A stretch of DNA of 51,356 bases from Chrysomallon squamiferum (Eukaryota; Mollusca; Gastropoda; Neomphalida; Peltospiridae). A program made the translations under genes and the position numbers. The notes under the pieces were generated by a model. That model was not told the DNA's origin and did not search any database. It was given only the letters and a program-made list of their open reading frames with translations. Shown piece after piece: positions 1 through 13,164 of the stretch. The stretch spans positions 15,662,444-15,713,799 of the forward strand of contig CM022674.1 of assembly GCA_012295275.1 (NCBI GenBank). Reading direction: 5' to 3'. Every line of letters begins with the position of its first letter. The first letter of the stretch is position 1.

Positions 1-392
1 ATTTGGCTCGGCAGTGACGGTATTCAGAGAACAAGGTCATATATGAATTTATATTTAGCCAATGCTAAATCACTAGAAACACAACAACACAAGTTTAAAT
101 TTAAAGAATGTATGTATTATATGATCTAACAATAGATATTTACCCTGTAAGATTACAATGCTTACACGGCCGATTAGACTTCCATGCCATAAAATTACTC
201 TCACCACATTAGTGAACATACGGGGGATATTAAATATGTTTATCCCTCAAGGTATAATAGCACACACGAAGATGTATTTGAATATGCAAGTAAATGAAAA
301 TAACCTACTACTTAGCAAGATGATCAGATATCCACTATTCTACCCGCTATTTAAGAGATAATAATTACACTTTACTTTGATTGGTCTGATCA
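1..392. repeat. Inverted repeat, left arm
   Basis: This stretch is the reverse complement of 28857-29209, with about 40 extra bases here near 145-190. Shared landmarks are the GGCTCGGCAGTGACGGTATT block at the left end, the CTCTCACCACAT block near 200 and the TTTAAGAGATAATAATTAC block near 350. It is cut by the window edge, so the true end of the element is unknown. I see no terminal repeats or target-site duplication that would name the element. A dispersed non-autonomous element or a local inverted duplication would both fit. Confidence 0.85.
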
Positions 393-2086
393 CAGATTAT
401 CAGCCATTCTCCAACTAATGGTTATACTACTTCAAGCTATATATAGTTAAATATTTGTTAGAAAACCACATCAAACTACCTTTCAGTTGCTCAAACAGAG
501 CCTTAAAAACGTATAGTTACCTAAGTCAGCTGGATCTATGTAACTGTCCATCTGAGGGTTAGCCACACGTCTGTTCTGTACGGTGTAAAAACATTAGCCA
601 AAAATGTTTCTAATTTAAAATCACTTTCATTTTCTTAATTATTCACTATTTCACAATTATTAAATAAATATTCCTACTTAAAACTTACATTTATTTTATT
701 ATTCACTGTTTTGTCATTATTAAAGCTATATGTAAAAACTATCAGATTAATGGAGATTTACATTTGGTTTATAAATTTTGTTAGTATTTTCTAATGATAA
801 TTTAGTGAAATGTAAACATTATATGAATGTATCTTCTAATTAATAAGAGAAAACTGCACATCTTTTCTTTTCTATGACAATAACAGTAAAAAATAGACTA
901 TAATGCAATATATACATATAAAATTATAAACATAATACAAATTTAGTACCACAGAACTATTTATTAAAAAAATAATCAATGTCTCACATACATGTATATT
1001 TTGTATATGTTTGTATATTTTACATACATATATATATATATATATATATTAAAATTACATTTTATATTACCATATCAATTTATGTATAAAAAACATGAAT
1101 AGAAACATTTTTTAAACAAAAATGTATATAAACTCCGAATGAAAATCCAAGTTTACTTAGTACAAACATATTCACATTTGATTTAGTATTACAGAACTAT
1201 TGTGTAAAGAAAATAAAAAACAAAAAAACTTTCCCACAACATTACAATAATACTTTTCTTAATATAAACATAGTAAACTATTTAGTAATGCAAAATAATT
1301 TTGTCAATTAAAAACTATACATTAAATATTCTGCACTCTAATTTAAAACACAACTTTAATTATAACATCCTGTTTAGCAGATATTTTCACACATAAACAG
1401 TCTAACAGCAACACAAGTAATAATCAAATCATCATGAATAATATAATAAATCTGATTTAAAAACTGCCTGACTTTTCACTTTCTGAATAACATGATCAAA
1501 ATTAAACTCAATATCATTGTTGTTTTATTATTGCTGGGCAGCGAAACATTTCTTAACATCTTTTTCAATGAAATTGTGCAATAAACACCCCAATCTCTTT
1601 CACTGAAATTAAGAATGAAGTGATTTTTTCATAAAGCTATAGGTATTATATTTGTTCTTGTTATGTTCAAATACAATTGAGAATCAAAAATGTTGAAAGA
1701 TGCACTAGCTATAAAATATGGTAACAATATTTGAAAAGAAACACAAACTACACAATATATGAATACAATATTTGAACAGAAACAGCAGAGTGCACAGTAC
1801 AGTAATGGAATATCTGAATAGAAGCAATTTACAGTATCTAGATATACACCAGAACACACAGCAATATAGTTACACAAATTTGCACTGTATTTAATTCTTC
1901 ATCACAATGAATTAGTTCTATAGAAATTACAAACAAAATTTACATTATTCTGTTTATTATGAACACCAGTTATATGCAAAAATATTATTTCCGGACCACT
2001 TCAAAATGTTTTCACTAGCTGATCTTCCATTTAAAGTGATAGTCGGTGTACATAATGTACTAAATTCAAAAGGTCAGAGTTTCATA
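393..2086. other. AT-rich 3' flank, no gene seen
   Basis: Very AT-rich DNA with a short TA microsatellite near 1028-1050. A minus-strand AATAAA (plus-strand TTTATT at 953-958 of the second kilobase, that is 1953-1958) lies about 130 nt past the stop codon of the ankyrin gene and could be its polyadenylation signal. No open frame here looks coding. Confidence 0.5.
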
Positions 2087-5000
2087 TCAAAATGTATTTA
2101 TGTCACTATCTTTAGCACCATGCTCCAATAAATAGGAAACAATTTCCGTTCTGTAATTCTTAGCTATATCAACAGGAGTTTCACCTAGACCATTTTTAAC
2201 ATTTACATCAACACCTTTTTCAATCAGTGCTGTCACAATTTCTACATTTCCATATTTAGCTGCTAAGTGTAAAGGAGAATTGTTCTCACTGTCTGTTAAA
2301 TTAGGATCAGCTCCATGTTCCATTAAAACCAAAACTGCTTTTGTCTTATAAGAGGAGATAGCTGCTACTTCTAAAAAATCAGATTTGTTGTAATTCAGTG
2401 CTGTAAAAAGAGGAGTTTCATCTTGCATATTCCTTATATTTACATCAACACCTTTATAAATCAGTGCTGTCACAATTTCTACATTTCCACATTCAGCTGC
2501 TAAATGTAAAACAGAATTGTTGTCATTGTCTGTTAAATTAGGATCAGCTCCACATTCCAGCAAAACCAAAGCAACTTTTGTCTTATCAGATGACATAGCT
2601 GGATGTTTTAAAAAATCGAGTTTATAGAAATTCAGAAATGAAGAAAGAGGAGTTAAACCTTGGTTGTTCTTAACATTTACATCAACACCTTTTTCAATCA
2701 GTGTTGTCACAACTTCTACATTTCCATATTTAGCTGCTAAGTGTAAAACAGAATTGTTATCATTGTCTGTTAAATAAGGATCAGCTCCATGTTCCAGTAA
2801 AAACAAAGCTATATTTGTCTTAGAGGACATAGGTGGATCATTCGAAAAATAAAATTGATTGTTTTGCAGAAATGTTGAAAGAGGAGTTTCACCTTTACTG
2901 TTCTTAGCATCTACATCAACACCTTTATAAATCAGTGCTTTCACAAATTCTAGATTTCCATCTTTAACTGCTAAGTGTAAAACAGAATTGTTATCATTGT
3001 CTGTTAAATGTAGATCAGCTCCATGTTCCAGTAAAAAGAAACCTGCGTTTGTCCTAGAGGACGAAGGAGTATCTTCAGAAAAATCAAATTCATAGTTTTT
3101 CAGAAAGTTAAAAAGAGGAGTTTCACCATCATTATTCTTAACATTTACATCAAAACCTATATCAATCAGTCCTGTCACAATTTCTACATTTCCATACTGA
3201 GCTGCTAAGTGTAAAACAGAATTGTTAACATTGTCTGTTAAATTAGGATCAGCTCCATGTTCCAGTAAAACCAAAGCTACGTTTGTCTTAGAGGACACAG
3301 GTGGATCGTTTAAAAAATCAAATTGATTGTATTTCAGAAATGTAAAAAGAGGAGTTTCACCTTCATTGTTCTTAACATTTACATCAACACCTTGTTCAAT
3401 CAGTGCTGTCACAATTTCTACATTTCCACATTCAGCTGCTAAATGTAAAACAGAATTGTTGTGATTGTCTGTTAAATTAAGATCAGCTCCATGTTCCAGT
3501 AAAACGAATGCTATATATGTCTTAGAGAACACAGGTGCATCTTGTAAAAAATCAAATTGACTGTATTTCAGTAATGAAAAAAGAGGAGTTTCACCTTCAT
3601 TGTTCTTAAAATTTACATCAACACCTTTTTCAATCAGTGCTGTCACAATTTCTACATTTCCATATTTAGCTGCTAAGTGTAAAAGAGAATTGTTCTCACT
3701 GTCTGTTAAATTAGGATCAGCTCCATGTTCCATTAAAACCAAAGCTGCTTTTGTCTTATAAGAGGAGATAGCTGCTACTTCTAAAAAATCAGATTGATTG
3801 TAATTCAGAGCTGTAAAAAGAGGAGTTTCATCTTGCATATTCCTTATATTTACATCAACACCTTTATAAATCAGTGCTGTCACAATTTCTACATTTCCAC
3901 ATTCAGCTGCTAAATGTAAAACAGAATTGTTATGATTGTCTGTTAAATTAGGATCAGCTCCACATTCCAGCAAAACCAAAGCAACTTTTGTCTGACCAGA
4001 TGACGTAGCTGGATGTTTTAAAAAATCTAGTTTATAGAAATTCAGAAATGAAGAAAGAGGAGTTTCACCTTGGTTGTTCTTAACATTTACATCAACACCT
4101 TTTTCAATCAGTGCTGTCACAACTTCTACATTTCCATATTTAGCTGCTAAATGTAAAACAGAATTGTTATCATTGTCTGTTAAATTAGGATCAGCTCCAT
4201 GTTCCAGTAAAACCAAAGCTAGTTTTGGACTCCGAGAGGTCACAGCTGGATATACTAAAAAATCGAATTTGCAGAAATTCAGAAATGAAAAAAGAGGAGT
4301 TTCACCTTGGTTGTTCTTAACATTTACATCAACACCTTTTTCAATCAGTGCTGTCACAATTTCTACATTTCGACTTTCAGCTGCTACGTGTAAAACAGAA
4401 TTTTTATCATTGTCTGTTAAATTAGGATCAGCTCCATGTTCCAGTAAAACCAAAGCTACTTTAGTTTTATAAGAGGACATAGCTGGATCTTGTATAAAAT
4501 CAACTTTGTTGTAATTCAGAAATGTAATAACAGGAGTTTCGCCTAGACTGTTCTTAACATTTACATCAACACCTTTTTCAATAAGTGCTGTCACAATTTT
4601 TATATTTCCATGTTTAGCTGCTAAGTGTAGAACACAATTGTTTTGATTGTCTGTTAAATTAGGATCAGCTCCATGTTTTAGTAAATACAAAAGTACTTCG
4701 TAATCCTGAAACTCAGCAGCTGTAAAAAGAGGAGTTTCACGTCGAATGTTCTTAACATTTACATCAACACCTTTTTCAATCAGTGCTGTCACAATTTCTA
4801 TATTTCCATGTTTAGCTGCTAAGTGTAGAACACAATTGTTTTGATTGTCTGTTAAATTAGGATCAGCTCCAAGTTTTAGTAAATACAGAAATACTTCGTA
4901 ATCCTGAAACTCAGCAGCTGTAAAAAGAGGAGTTTCACGTCGAATGTTCTTAACATTTACATCAACACCTTTTTCAATCAGTGCTGTCACAATTTCTGTA

Positions 5001-8000
5001 TTTCCATGTTTAGCTGCTAAGTGTAGAACACAGTTGTTTTGATTGTCTGTTAAATTAGGATCAGCTCCTTGTTTTAGTAAATACAAAAGTATTTCGTAAT
5101 ACTGAAACTCAGCAGCTGTAAAAAGAGGAGTTTCACCTTGCCTATTCCTTACATTTACATCAACACCTTTTTCAATCAGTGCTGTCACAATTTCTATATT
5201 TCCATGTTTAGCTGCTAAATGTAAAACAGAATTCTTATCATTGTCTTTTAAATTTGGATCAGCTCCATGTTTCAGTAAAACCAAAGCTACTTTTGTCTTC
5301 TCAGAGGATATAGCTAGATATTTAAAGAAAGAAAATTTGTTGTAATTCAGATATGTAATAAAGGGAGTTTCACCTTGTCTGTTCTTTACATTTACATCAA
5401 CACCTCTTTCAACTAGTGCTGTCACAATTTCTACATTTCCATATTTAGCTCCTAAGTGTAAAACAGAATTGTTATCACTGTCTCTTAAATGAGGATCAGC
5501 TCCTTGGTTTAGTAAATATAAAGCTATTTCTGGTCTGTGACACATCAAAGATACATGAAGAGGAGTTTTCTGTTCAGTGTTAATTGCATTTATTTCAGCA
5601 CCCTTTTTTATTACTTCTTTGACAACATCTATGTCAATTTCAGAGGCTATGTGCAATGGTGAATTCTTGTGGTCATCTGTTATATCGGTATCAGCACCAT
5701 TTTTCACTAACAACAAAGCTATTTCCTTTCTGTGTGTCACTGCGTTTACAACTTCATGAAGTGGAGTTTTTCCCTTACTGTTTACTGCATTGACATCAGC
5801 ATTTCTCTTTATCAGTGAATTTATCATATTTAAGTCACCATACAGAACTGAAATGTGGAGGGGTGTGTATGATGGCAACAATTCCAAACTAATGTTGACA
5901 CAATACAACAGTTCGAATTTAATTTCATCATCAAAGAACTGAATCAATTTTTGATTAACAACTATATTCACATTAGGATCAGCTCCTTTATCAAGAAGAC
6001 ATTGAACAACATCTGCACTGTTAAACATCACTGCCACTTTCAGTATTATACTTTTCTTCCAGGTCTCATCTCCGTCATTACATCTCTGCTCAATGAGAAA
6101 ATTCACTGTATCAGTGGCACCCCATACTGCTGCTGCTAAAAGTACTTTGTCTCTGTTCTCATCATTCAAACAATCACGTTTCAGTTTTACCATTTCCTTT
6201 ATAACACCTGAATTACTCTGACAAGCAGCAATAATAGCAATGTCTTTAATTTTGTTTATTATATCAATGGTAACCAGTATTTTAATAAGATGCATTACAT
6301 CATCAACTTCAGAAGTCTTCGACTTCCAAAAATGCCATTTTCTTGAATCAAGTCTTACTTGGCTATGGAACCTAACCAATAACAGTTTAATGGCTTTTTC
6401 CTTGATTTCACTGGTGTGTTTCTCATTTTTTATCTTTTCAGCTAACAGACATGCAATCTTCATATTATCTGAAAAAATAGAAGCAAGTAAAAGATCTGAA
6501 TAGTCATTGAATTCCATCTCTGTTTCACACTGTAACAGTTCTTCGATTATAGTAACACTATCGGTTTTTGAAGAGGCAGCTGCACTGAATGTCTTCAGTT
6601 CTGGAATAACACCTGATTTTAGCAACATTTTCACAACATCTTCATCACCAACCAAACAAGAAATATTCAAAAGTTTTTTTGTTAGATTTGTTAATTTCAT
6701 TTTACACAGATATTCAGAGAAAAATCTTGATAATGTTCTTAATCCCTCGACAATACACTCACTTTGAACAGATGATGAAATTTCTACATATGTTTCAATA
6801 TCTATATACCTAAAAAAAGAACACTCTGAATAATCGTCAAGAAGACATGAAATATTGCTAAATATTTCATCAAGATTGTCTACGTTTACAGATGATATGC
6901 ACAAATATTCATGTTGATCTTTATGTAGTTGTTGATGCAGTATTTCAGACAATTTATCATTAAAGTATTTTTCCTCTATGAGATACTTCACAAACTCTTC
7001 ATCTTTCAATGACGGATGTGAAATAATGTATTCGGCATAGTTTGATGCCAACAAGTCAGTAAATCTCCGAGCAAGAACATCAAAGCAGTTAGGTTTCACA
7101 GTCATTGTAATGTGACTTTTGTTAGACACTCCAGGCGTCACAACATATTCTAACAACATGGAGACATGACACATTTCTAGCAACTCTGCTGCTTTCTTTG
7201 GAAATTGTGATGAAAACATCAGAAACAATGAGTCAAACACTGACTGGTGAATAAATGTGTATTTATTGCCAAAACACTTCAAATAGGTACCACACATTTC
7301 ATCAGCTGTTTTCTTTATATCTGTGAGACCAGTGTTATTTAGACTCAAACATACTTGCTCTAGCAGCCTTACTAATTTCATTATGTCACTGTCAGAGTCA
7401 TTTTCAAATGGGTCGAGTAACTCATCACTGAGACTGCCTTGCTGAATCAAGATAAGCAGTAGAACCAGGTAATTGATCTGTGAAGATTTATCATTTTTCA
7501 AATTTTCCAGTTGTTGTTTGAGATATTCTACAGGTTTCTCAAAAAACTCAACTCCTCTGTTCTGTGCATCACTTGAATTAACATAATATACACACACCTG
7601 AGGAAATCCTAACTCTGTACATGAACACCGAATGGCAGTGTGTTTATCATCTTCATCCATTCTAACATTCTTTTGTTCGAGATACTTGTTTAGAATGTTT
7701 GACTTCTCACAATAATTCAGACAACATTCATTGCTATGCAGGTCAAGGAGATGATCTTCATTGAACAGATCAAATTCCTTCAGATTGGCTATAATTTCTG
7801 TAAATATTTGTTTTCTTAAAGTAATAATACATCTCACACACTTGTCTTTAACAAGACTCCACACCTCTGGAAATAGCTGTTTCCAGCACGACACAAAATC
7901 TAATACAAGATTAGTTTTACCAAATATGTCATCAATGAGAACAATACATGGCTTGTCTTTAGACACAGGAATGTATTTGAAATCAGAGTGATGAGTCACG

Positions 8001-8193
8001 ATGTAAGAGTCTATTTTTTCTTCTTTCTCTATCTGTTTAATAATGTTCAGACCTAGAGTTGTCTTTCCTGAACCTGGACTTCCTACTACAATCAGAACAC
8101 CATTCTTTTTCAAAAGTGTTACTCCTCTTTCTTCTGCTCTTGTTTCAATATAGACTCTCCAGTCAACTGAGTTTAACTGTGACCTGGTAGACT
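2087..8193 (-). CDS. STAND NTPase/ankyrin repeat protein, last exon
   Basis: A giant terminal exon encoding about 2,035 residues. The open frame runs 27 codons upstream of residue MKKNG to a splice acceptor (GATACAG) at 8194, so translation does not start here. The lead-in WRVYIETRAEERGV followed by a Walker A loop GSPGSGKT and a Walker B strand CIVLIDDIFG fits the STAND group of P-loop NTPases (nSTAND3-like). RCIITLRKQIF looks like a sensor strand. A helical region follows, with degenerate ankyrin repeats from about residue 480 and clear ones from about 745 to the C-terminus, roughly 35 in all. The distal array is built of near-identical pairs. No transmembrane segment is seen, so it is probably cytoplasmic. 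By family, such proteins are ligand-sensing, NTP-driven oligomerising switches; the ligand is unknown. It joins in phase to the 33-nt exon at 8482-8514. Confidence 0.9.
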
Positions 8194-8481
8194 CTGTATC
8201 AGAACATTAAAAAGTAATAATATCTATTACTGACATATTTTAAACATATTTTACTATTTAGATATAGATAATATAATTTTTGACTAGTCATGAGATGTGA
8301 AGTTTATAAAATAGAGCTGCAGATTTTTGTCATCAATTTAGTTCATCAGAATTTATTTACCGTAGTATGATATCGGTTTTTAATGGTGTAAAAATAACAT
8401 AATGATTATCTTCTTATAAAGTAACATCTTTCAGAAGTAAAAAAACAACAACAATAAAATTAAATTAAAAAAAAAAAATAC

Positions 8482-8514
8482 CTTTGATATGGGATGTTCG
8501 TTCATCAGTCTTTG
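8482..8514 (-). CDS. 33-nt micro-exon of the STAND/ankyrin gene
   Basis: Bounded by a polypyrimidine/TTTCAG acceptor upstream and an AAAG|GTATTT donor. It starts with two bases and ends with one, the same phase as both neighbours, and encodes KTDERTSHIK. Its length is a multiple of three, so it can be skipped without changing frame. Support is splice-site and phase logic only. Confidence 0.55.
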
Positions 8515-8636
8515 CTGAAATAATATAAAAATAAAACAAGTGAGTTTATATTACTGTTGATGAGTAAAAGAGAATGATTAATGTGAACTGTACAGTAACT
8601 CTGTACTTTATTCATGGAACAATTAACATATAAAAT

Positions 8637-9266
8637 TATTATTATATCTTTCTGAATTATTTTACTATAATTATTACTACTAGTATTAAAACTGCTGTTG
8701 TTTTTTCTCACTGTTGTTACTTAGTTATTGCTATTGTTCATATTACTATTATTATTATTATTATGTTCTTTGTACTGTATTTCAGTAGTTGCAAGTGATA
8801 ATAATGACAGATGTATTGGCTTGTTTAATTTATGCTGAATTCTCTTAATGAGAAAATCTGTATGTATGTCTTTGTGTGTGTGGTTTGTTTTGGGTGGGAC
8901 AATAATAAGTACATAAGTCAAATGTTCGCCAACAAAACTGCGCTGGCATAACATTTGTTATTACTATTGTTATATTACACATTATTATATCTTTCAGATT
9001 TATTTTACTAGAATTATTACTACTAGTATTAAAACTATTGCTGTTGTCTTTTCTCACTATTGTTACTTAGTTATTGTTATTGTTCATATTATTATAATTA
9101 TTATTATTATTATTAACATTATTATTAATATTATTATTATTATTATTGTTCTTTGTACTGTATTTCAGTAGTTGCAAGTGATAATAATGACAGATATAAT
9201 GGCTTGTTTAATTTATACTGAATTTTCTCAATAAGAAAATCTAGATAAGATTGATGACACTTATAA

Positions 9267-9314
<48 letters not shown>

Positions 9315-9400
9315 GGACGACGTCATAAGCACAAAAGATAAAAGTGCTCCAACAAAACCGAGCTGGCATAAGATTTGTTATTATTATTGTTATTTTAATT
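8637..9400. repeat. Tandem duplication in an intron, about 350-410 bp units
   Basis: 8637-8980 and 8981-9400 align end to end. Shared blocks are ATTATTATATCTTTC, ACTACTAGTATTAAAACT, TTTGTACTGTATTTCAGTAG, GCAAGTGATAATAATGACAG and GAGCTGGCATAA. Copy 2 is longer because of ATT expansion and a GT run at 9271-9311. It lies in the intron between the micro-exon and the exon at 10276. Confidence 0.85.
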
Positions 9401-9796
9401 ATTATTTTACGAACATTAACAAATCATAAACTTCAAACATTTAGTTCCAAATTATAAGCACTCCTAGGTAGTCCATTGCTTCAGTTTCTTCAAATTGTCC
9501 AACGAGTGTTGGATCTCACAGATTTGGGAAATTTATAAATTACTGATTGGCCAGCATTAACATGTGTTCAAACATTTTCCATATGGAACTGTTCTAATCT
9601 GAATGCTTCAAGATTAAATTGTTCAGTTTCACAACTCACAAGCATTATTTCTCAGATCCATATGTAGATCATCCACTGCACACAGTATGAATAAAATCTG
9701 TCATTTGTTAGTATTATTGAATAAAACAATGTTTCAAAAGATGTATAATGTTCTTTATATTAAATGCCTGCATCTATGTGTTCGTGACTTTTTGAG

Positions 9797-9831
<35 letters not shown>

Positions 9832-10275
9832 TGTCTATGTTTGTGTGAATGTTGTTCAGGTCACATAATCTGATACTAATGAATATTTTGATGCATATTC
9901 TAATAAACAGGCAGGCAGAACAAAAGTTTCCATTTTCGACTTGCTAATTAAATATTTTTTGTCTCCGAACAGAACATTTCTAAAGTGAGATATATCTTAG
10001 TCACTCAGGCCAATGTTGTTGATGTGATGAATGGCAGTTTAATTATATCCATGAGTAATCTATCATTCAGCATAGCACAAAATTTTGTACTCAACTCATG
10101 TGAACTAAATTGTCGCTCACACAATTTGTGCACTCTTGGTGGTTAGGCATGTATGTATGTATGTATTATATGTGTGTTTGCTTGTGTTGGTTATACTGTT
10201 TGATGGTAAAATACTACTGATTAATGTAACATATATTTCTGTTATCTATTAAGTAAGTTTTGGTTTTTAACTTAC
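9401..10275. other. Intron, no gene seen
   Basis: AT-rich intronic DNA of the minus-strand STAND/ankyrin gene, with a TA run at about 9801-9827 and a short GTAT run near 10150. I see nothing coding. Confidence 0.5.
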
Positions 10276-10374
10276 TGGTTTTCACAGCTTCATCTCCTGA
10301 TACACTACTTCTGTTACTTGATATATTTGTATCTGTTCTCATATTTACATTATTTTCTACCACTGCTCCTTTTG
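10276..10374 (-). CDS. Exon of the STAND/ankyrin gene (Ser/Asn-rich)
   Basis: Clean exon of 99 nt with acceptor TTTCTGTTTGCAG and donor CCA|GTAAGT. Starting with two bases and ending with one, it joins in phase to the upstream exon ending at 12186 (leftover G) and to the micro-exon or last exon downstream. The peptide KGAVVENNVNMRTDTNIS and what follows is polar and low in hydrophobic residues, suggesting a disordered linker N-terminal to the NTPase domain. I recognise no domain. Confidence 0.7.
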
Positions 10375-12185
10375 CTGCAAACAGAAAAATAAATTATTTA
10401 AACTCACAGCCTATAAGTGTTATTTCTAAAACTGTATGTAGCTACATGAAGAGCATACAGTATCAAAAAAGTGTTTGTGTGTGTGCATGCGTGTGCGTGA
10501 ATTTTGTTGCATATATCACCAGCTATTGCTAAAACATGCATTTTGGCATAAGATAATGAAAATGACTATTTTAGAAGCTGTTTCTAAAAACAAAGGTGAG
10601 AAAACTAAGAGAATAGCAGATCACAGAATGCTTGGATAGTGTACTGGTTATTCGTTGAGATAGGTCAAATATGACAAGTGGGCTTTGTTTTCTGGGCAAC
10701 ATTAATAGGTTCAAGAAATTTAGTCAGTGTTTCTTTTAATGAAAAATAAGTAATTTTGATATGATAAAATTTAGCTACATAGTTGCTAGAGGTCAGCACT
10801 GCAGTAAAATGACTTCTAAACAATTAATTGTGTGTTTTACTAGTGTAGTTCACTGCTGCTTTATGTTACATCCAGTAAGATCATGTGCACCAAAACACGA
10901 TAAAACTTCCTTCAAGTTTACATATACAGCCGCACACATATATATGCACGCGCATATATATATACACATATATATATATATATATATGTGCGCGTGCATA
11001 TATATATATATATATACACACACAAATACATATATACATATACATACATATAAACATATACACACATATATACATATATATATATATATGTGTGTTTGTG
11101 TGTATGTATATATGCACATACATACATTTTTTCCTGTACTGTATTCCTACAGTTTATGAGAATAAACTCATTGTCATTGTCACAACTGTAGAGAAAACTT
11201 GGGGTGACACTTTATCATAATACATAAAAATAAACTATATATTAGTGTACATGTACTTCTTAATTCTATGATATAAAATTCCTGAATGTTTCAGCAGATT
11301 ATTGATTAAGTATTCTATTGTAATGCTACTTATGAATGTTTACAGTTTTTCTTAGCAAATGTGTTTTTTTGTGATGACATGGTGACATCAATATCAAAAA
11401 CTGCTACAAGATCAAAATACATGCATGGTACATTGGAAAGGACATTGTATGTGAATACAAAATATATTCATATCTCAGAATTTGGACTCGTCTCCTTTAG
11501 CGAAAGTGGGTCACATGTATGGATGTTGTTCATTTAACAGTGTCTCAGAGAAAAGCACTAATCTGCATTCTCTTATATATTAAACATGTACAGAAAAAAA
11601 AAAAATTTCAGTGTTCAACTTACTAATTAACTTGTTTTTGGCTCCTATTTGAACATTTCCACAGTGATGTATGTTTGCATGTACAATTATTTGAGTATCT
11701 GTGAAACAGAGTAAATACATTTTTAAAAGTATTATTGCATATAACAATATATCATTTAAAAATGTTTTTAACTGATTATGTGCAGGTGCTATGAAATAAG
11801 TATTACTTCAAAGTATTAAAATGTTTAACAGTAGATACAAGATTAATTATAAAGGTCATGATGAAGCAAATAAACAGTATCTTGATTGTATTTTGCTTTA
11901 CTTTTTTAATCCGTGAAACAAAAACACGGTAAAAACATTAAACTTAATTCATTATCAGTATAACTTTTAAAAGTGTCAATTTTCTAATGCCTAAGATGTA
12001 ACTAAACAATACATTGAAACAGTGTATTGATACAAATGTATATAGTACTTTTCTCAGTTTAGAATTTACCATTACTAAAGTAAACAATATATTGAAATAT
12101 TATATTACAAATATAAAAAAATGTTGACTCTTTATAATTTCCTATTAAAAAAGTAAACAGTACATTGAAATACTGTGTGTATTAC
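10375..12185. other. Intron with AT/GT microsatellite and short repeats
   Basis: Contains a compound TA/CA/GT-rich microsatellite at about 10920-11120 and three loosely repeated blocks (AGTAAACARTAYATTGAAAYA) at about 12003, 12080 and 12152. The last abuts the donor of the next exon. No coding sequence seen. Confidence 0.5.
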
Positions 12186-12514
12186 CACGACTGCTTGACA
12201 CAGGTAGTTGTAAATGATGTTCTGTACGAGTGATGTCAAAGGAAGATTGAGATGTGATGCCAGAGAGAGATACACTTGTCATATTGTCTAAGAGAGACAC
12301 AGCTGTCACAGTCTCTGCAGAAGAAACAGCTGTCACAGTCTCTACAGTAGAAACAGCTGTCACAGTCTCTTCAGTAGAAACAGATGTCACAGTTTCTTCA
12401 GTAGAAACAGCTGTCACGGTCTCTGCAGAAGAAACAGCTGTCACAGTGGACAAAACAGCTGATATGTTACGAGAAACTTCTGAACTCTCATTTTTGTCAT
12501 CCATATTGGCTGAG
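12186..12514 (-). CDS. Exon of the STAND/ankyrin gene with 9-residue repeats
   Basis: 329-nt exon with acceptor TTTTTTACAG and donor CGTG|GTAATA. An ATG lies ten bases inside it, but the frame is open across the acceptor and the upstream exon joins in phase (AG+C), so this Met is probably internal. The peptide opens MDDKNESSEVSRNIS and then carries six copies of a nine-residue unit of the type TVTAVSTEE, encoded by 27-bp tandem repeats, ending near SSFDITRTEHHLQLPVSS. The composition (Thr, Val, Ser, Glu) suggests a disordered or beta-prone spacer. No known domain. Confidence 0.65.
12290..12450. repeat. 27-bp coding minisatellite, about 6 copies
   Basis: The unit ACAGCTGTCACAGTCTCTRC with seven more bases repeats about six times. 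The units differ at codon-sized positions, so the reading frame is kept throughout. Confidence 0.85.
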
Positions 12515-13044
12515 CTGTAAAAAATAACATAATGATTTATAGATATATATATATAGAAGGAAGAAATGAAATGTTTTATTTACTTATTTTATTTACTGTT
12601 ATCTGGCGTCAGATATAAGATTCTGGAACAGTCAGATAACAAAAGAAGAAACCCACTGCAGTTACTTCTGTCTTATTAACAGCAAGTAATGTTTCATTTA
12701 TACCTACCCACAGAAAGTACGTACTATTTCATACATCAGGTGTTGAGCACTGCTAAAATGAAAATGGCTCAAGATTCCATCAGCAGGCATTGATCCAAAT
12801 ATCTACATCACCTTGCACACTTTACTAGAGACCTACATCTAGTATATTGTATTAATAATAGCATTGACTCATAGACTGTATTCTCAATTACTCAATTTTT
12901 TAAATTAATAAAATAAAACAAGGCTTAAATAAATATCCTAAATGTTTCAATAGAGGTTTATGATCATGTTATTTGAAAGAACTCAGGAAAGCACAATTTC
13001 ACAATACTGTTACATAAATGCATAGCTCTAATTAATTAGTCTAC

Positions 13045-13164
13045 CTCATTTTGGATTTGTTCTTTTTCATCTTTGTAGGGGGTGATGATGGACTGACTGG
13101 GGCAGGTTCTGGCTCTGGGTTCCTGTGTTTCTCAGCTGTTCTGCTGCTTTGTTTTGTAGTCAAA
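13045..13164 (-). CDS. Exon of the STAND/ankyrin gene (Pro-rich, basic)
   Basis: 120-nt exon with acceptor GTGTTTCAG and donor ATGAG|GTAGAC. It begins with one base and ends with two, matching the 29-nt first exon upstream (leftover two bases) and the exon at 12514 downstream. It encodes LTTKQSSRTAEKHRNPEPEP, a proline/serine stretch, then KMKKNKSKM. The basic cluster could be a nuclear localisation signal, but this is only a composition remark. Confidence 0.7.

Noticed and set aside
4074-4472. Plus-strand open frame within the ankyrin region
   Set aside because: Antisense shadow of the ankyrin repeats.
10850-11127. Five overlapping Tyr/Ile/His-rich open frames
   Set aside because: All arise from one TA/CA/GT microsatellite.
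12254-12520. Plus-strand frame with VETAVTVS repeats
   Set aside because: Antisense of the 27-bp coding repeat. The minus frame has the matching splice sites and phases.
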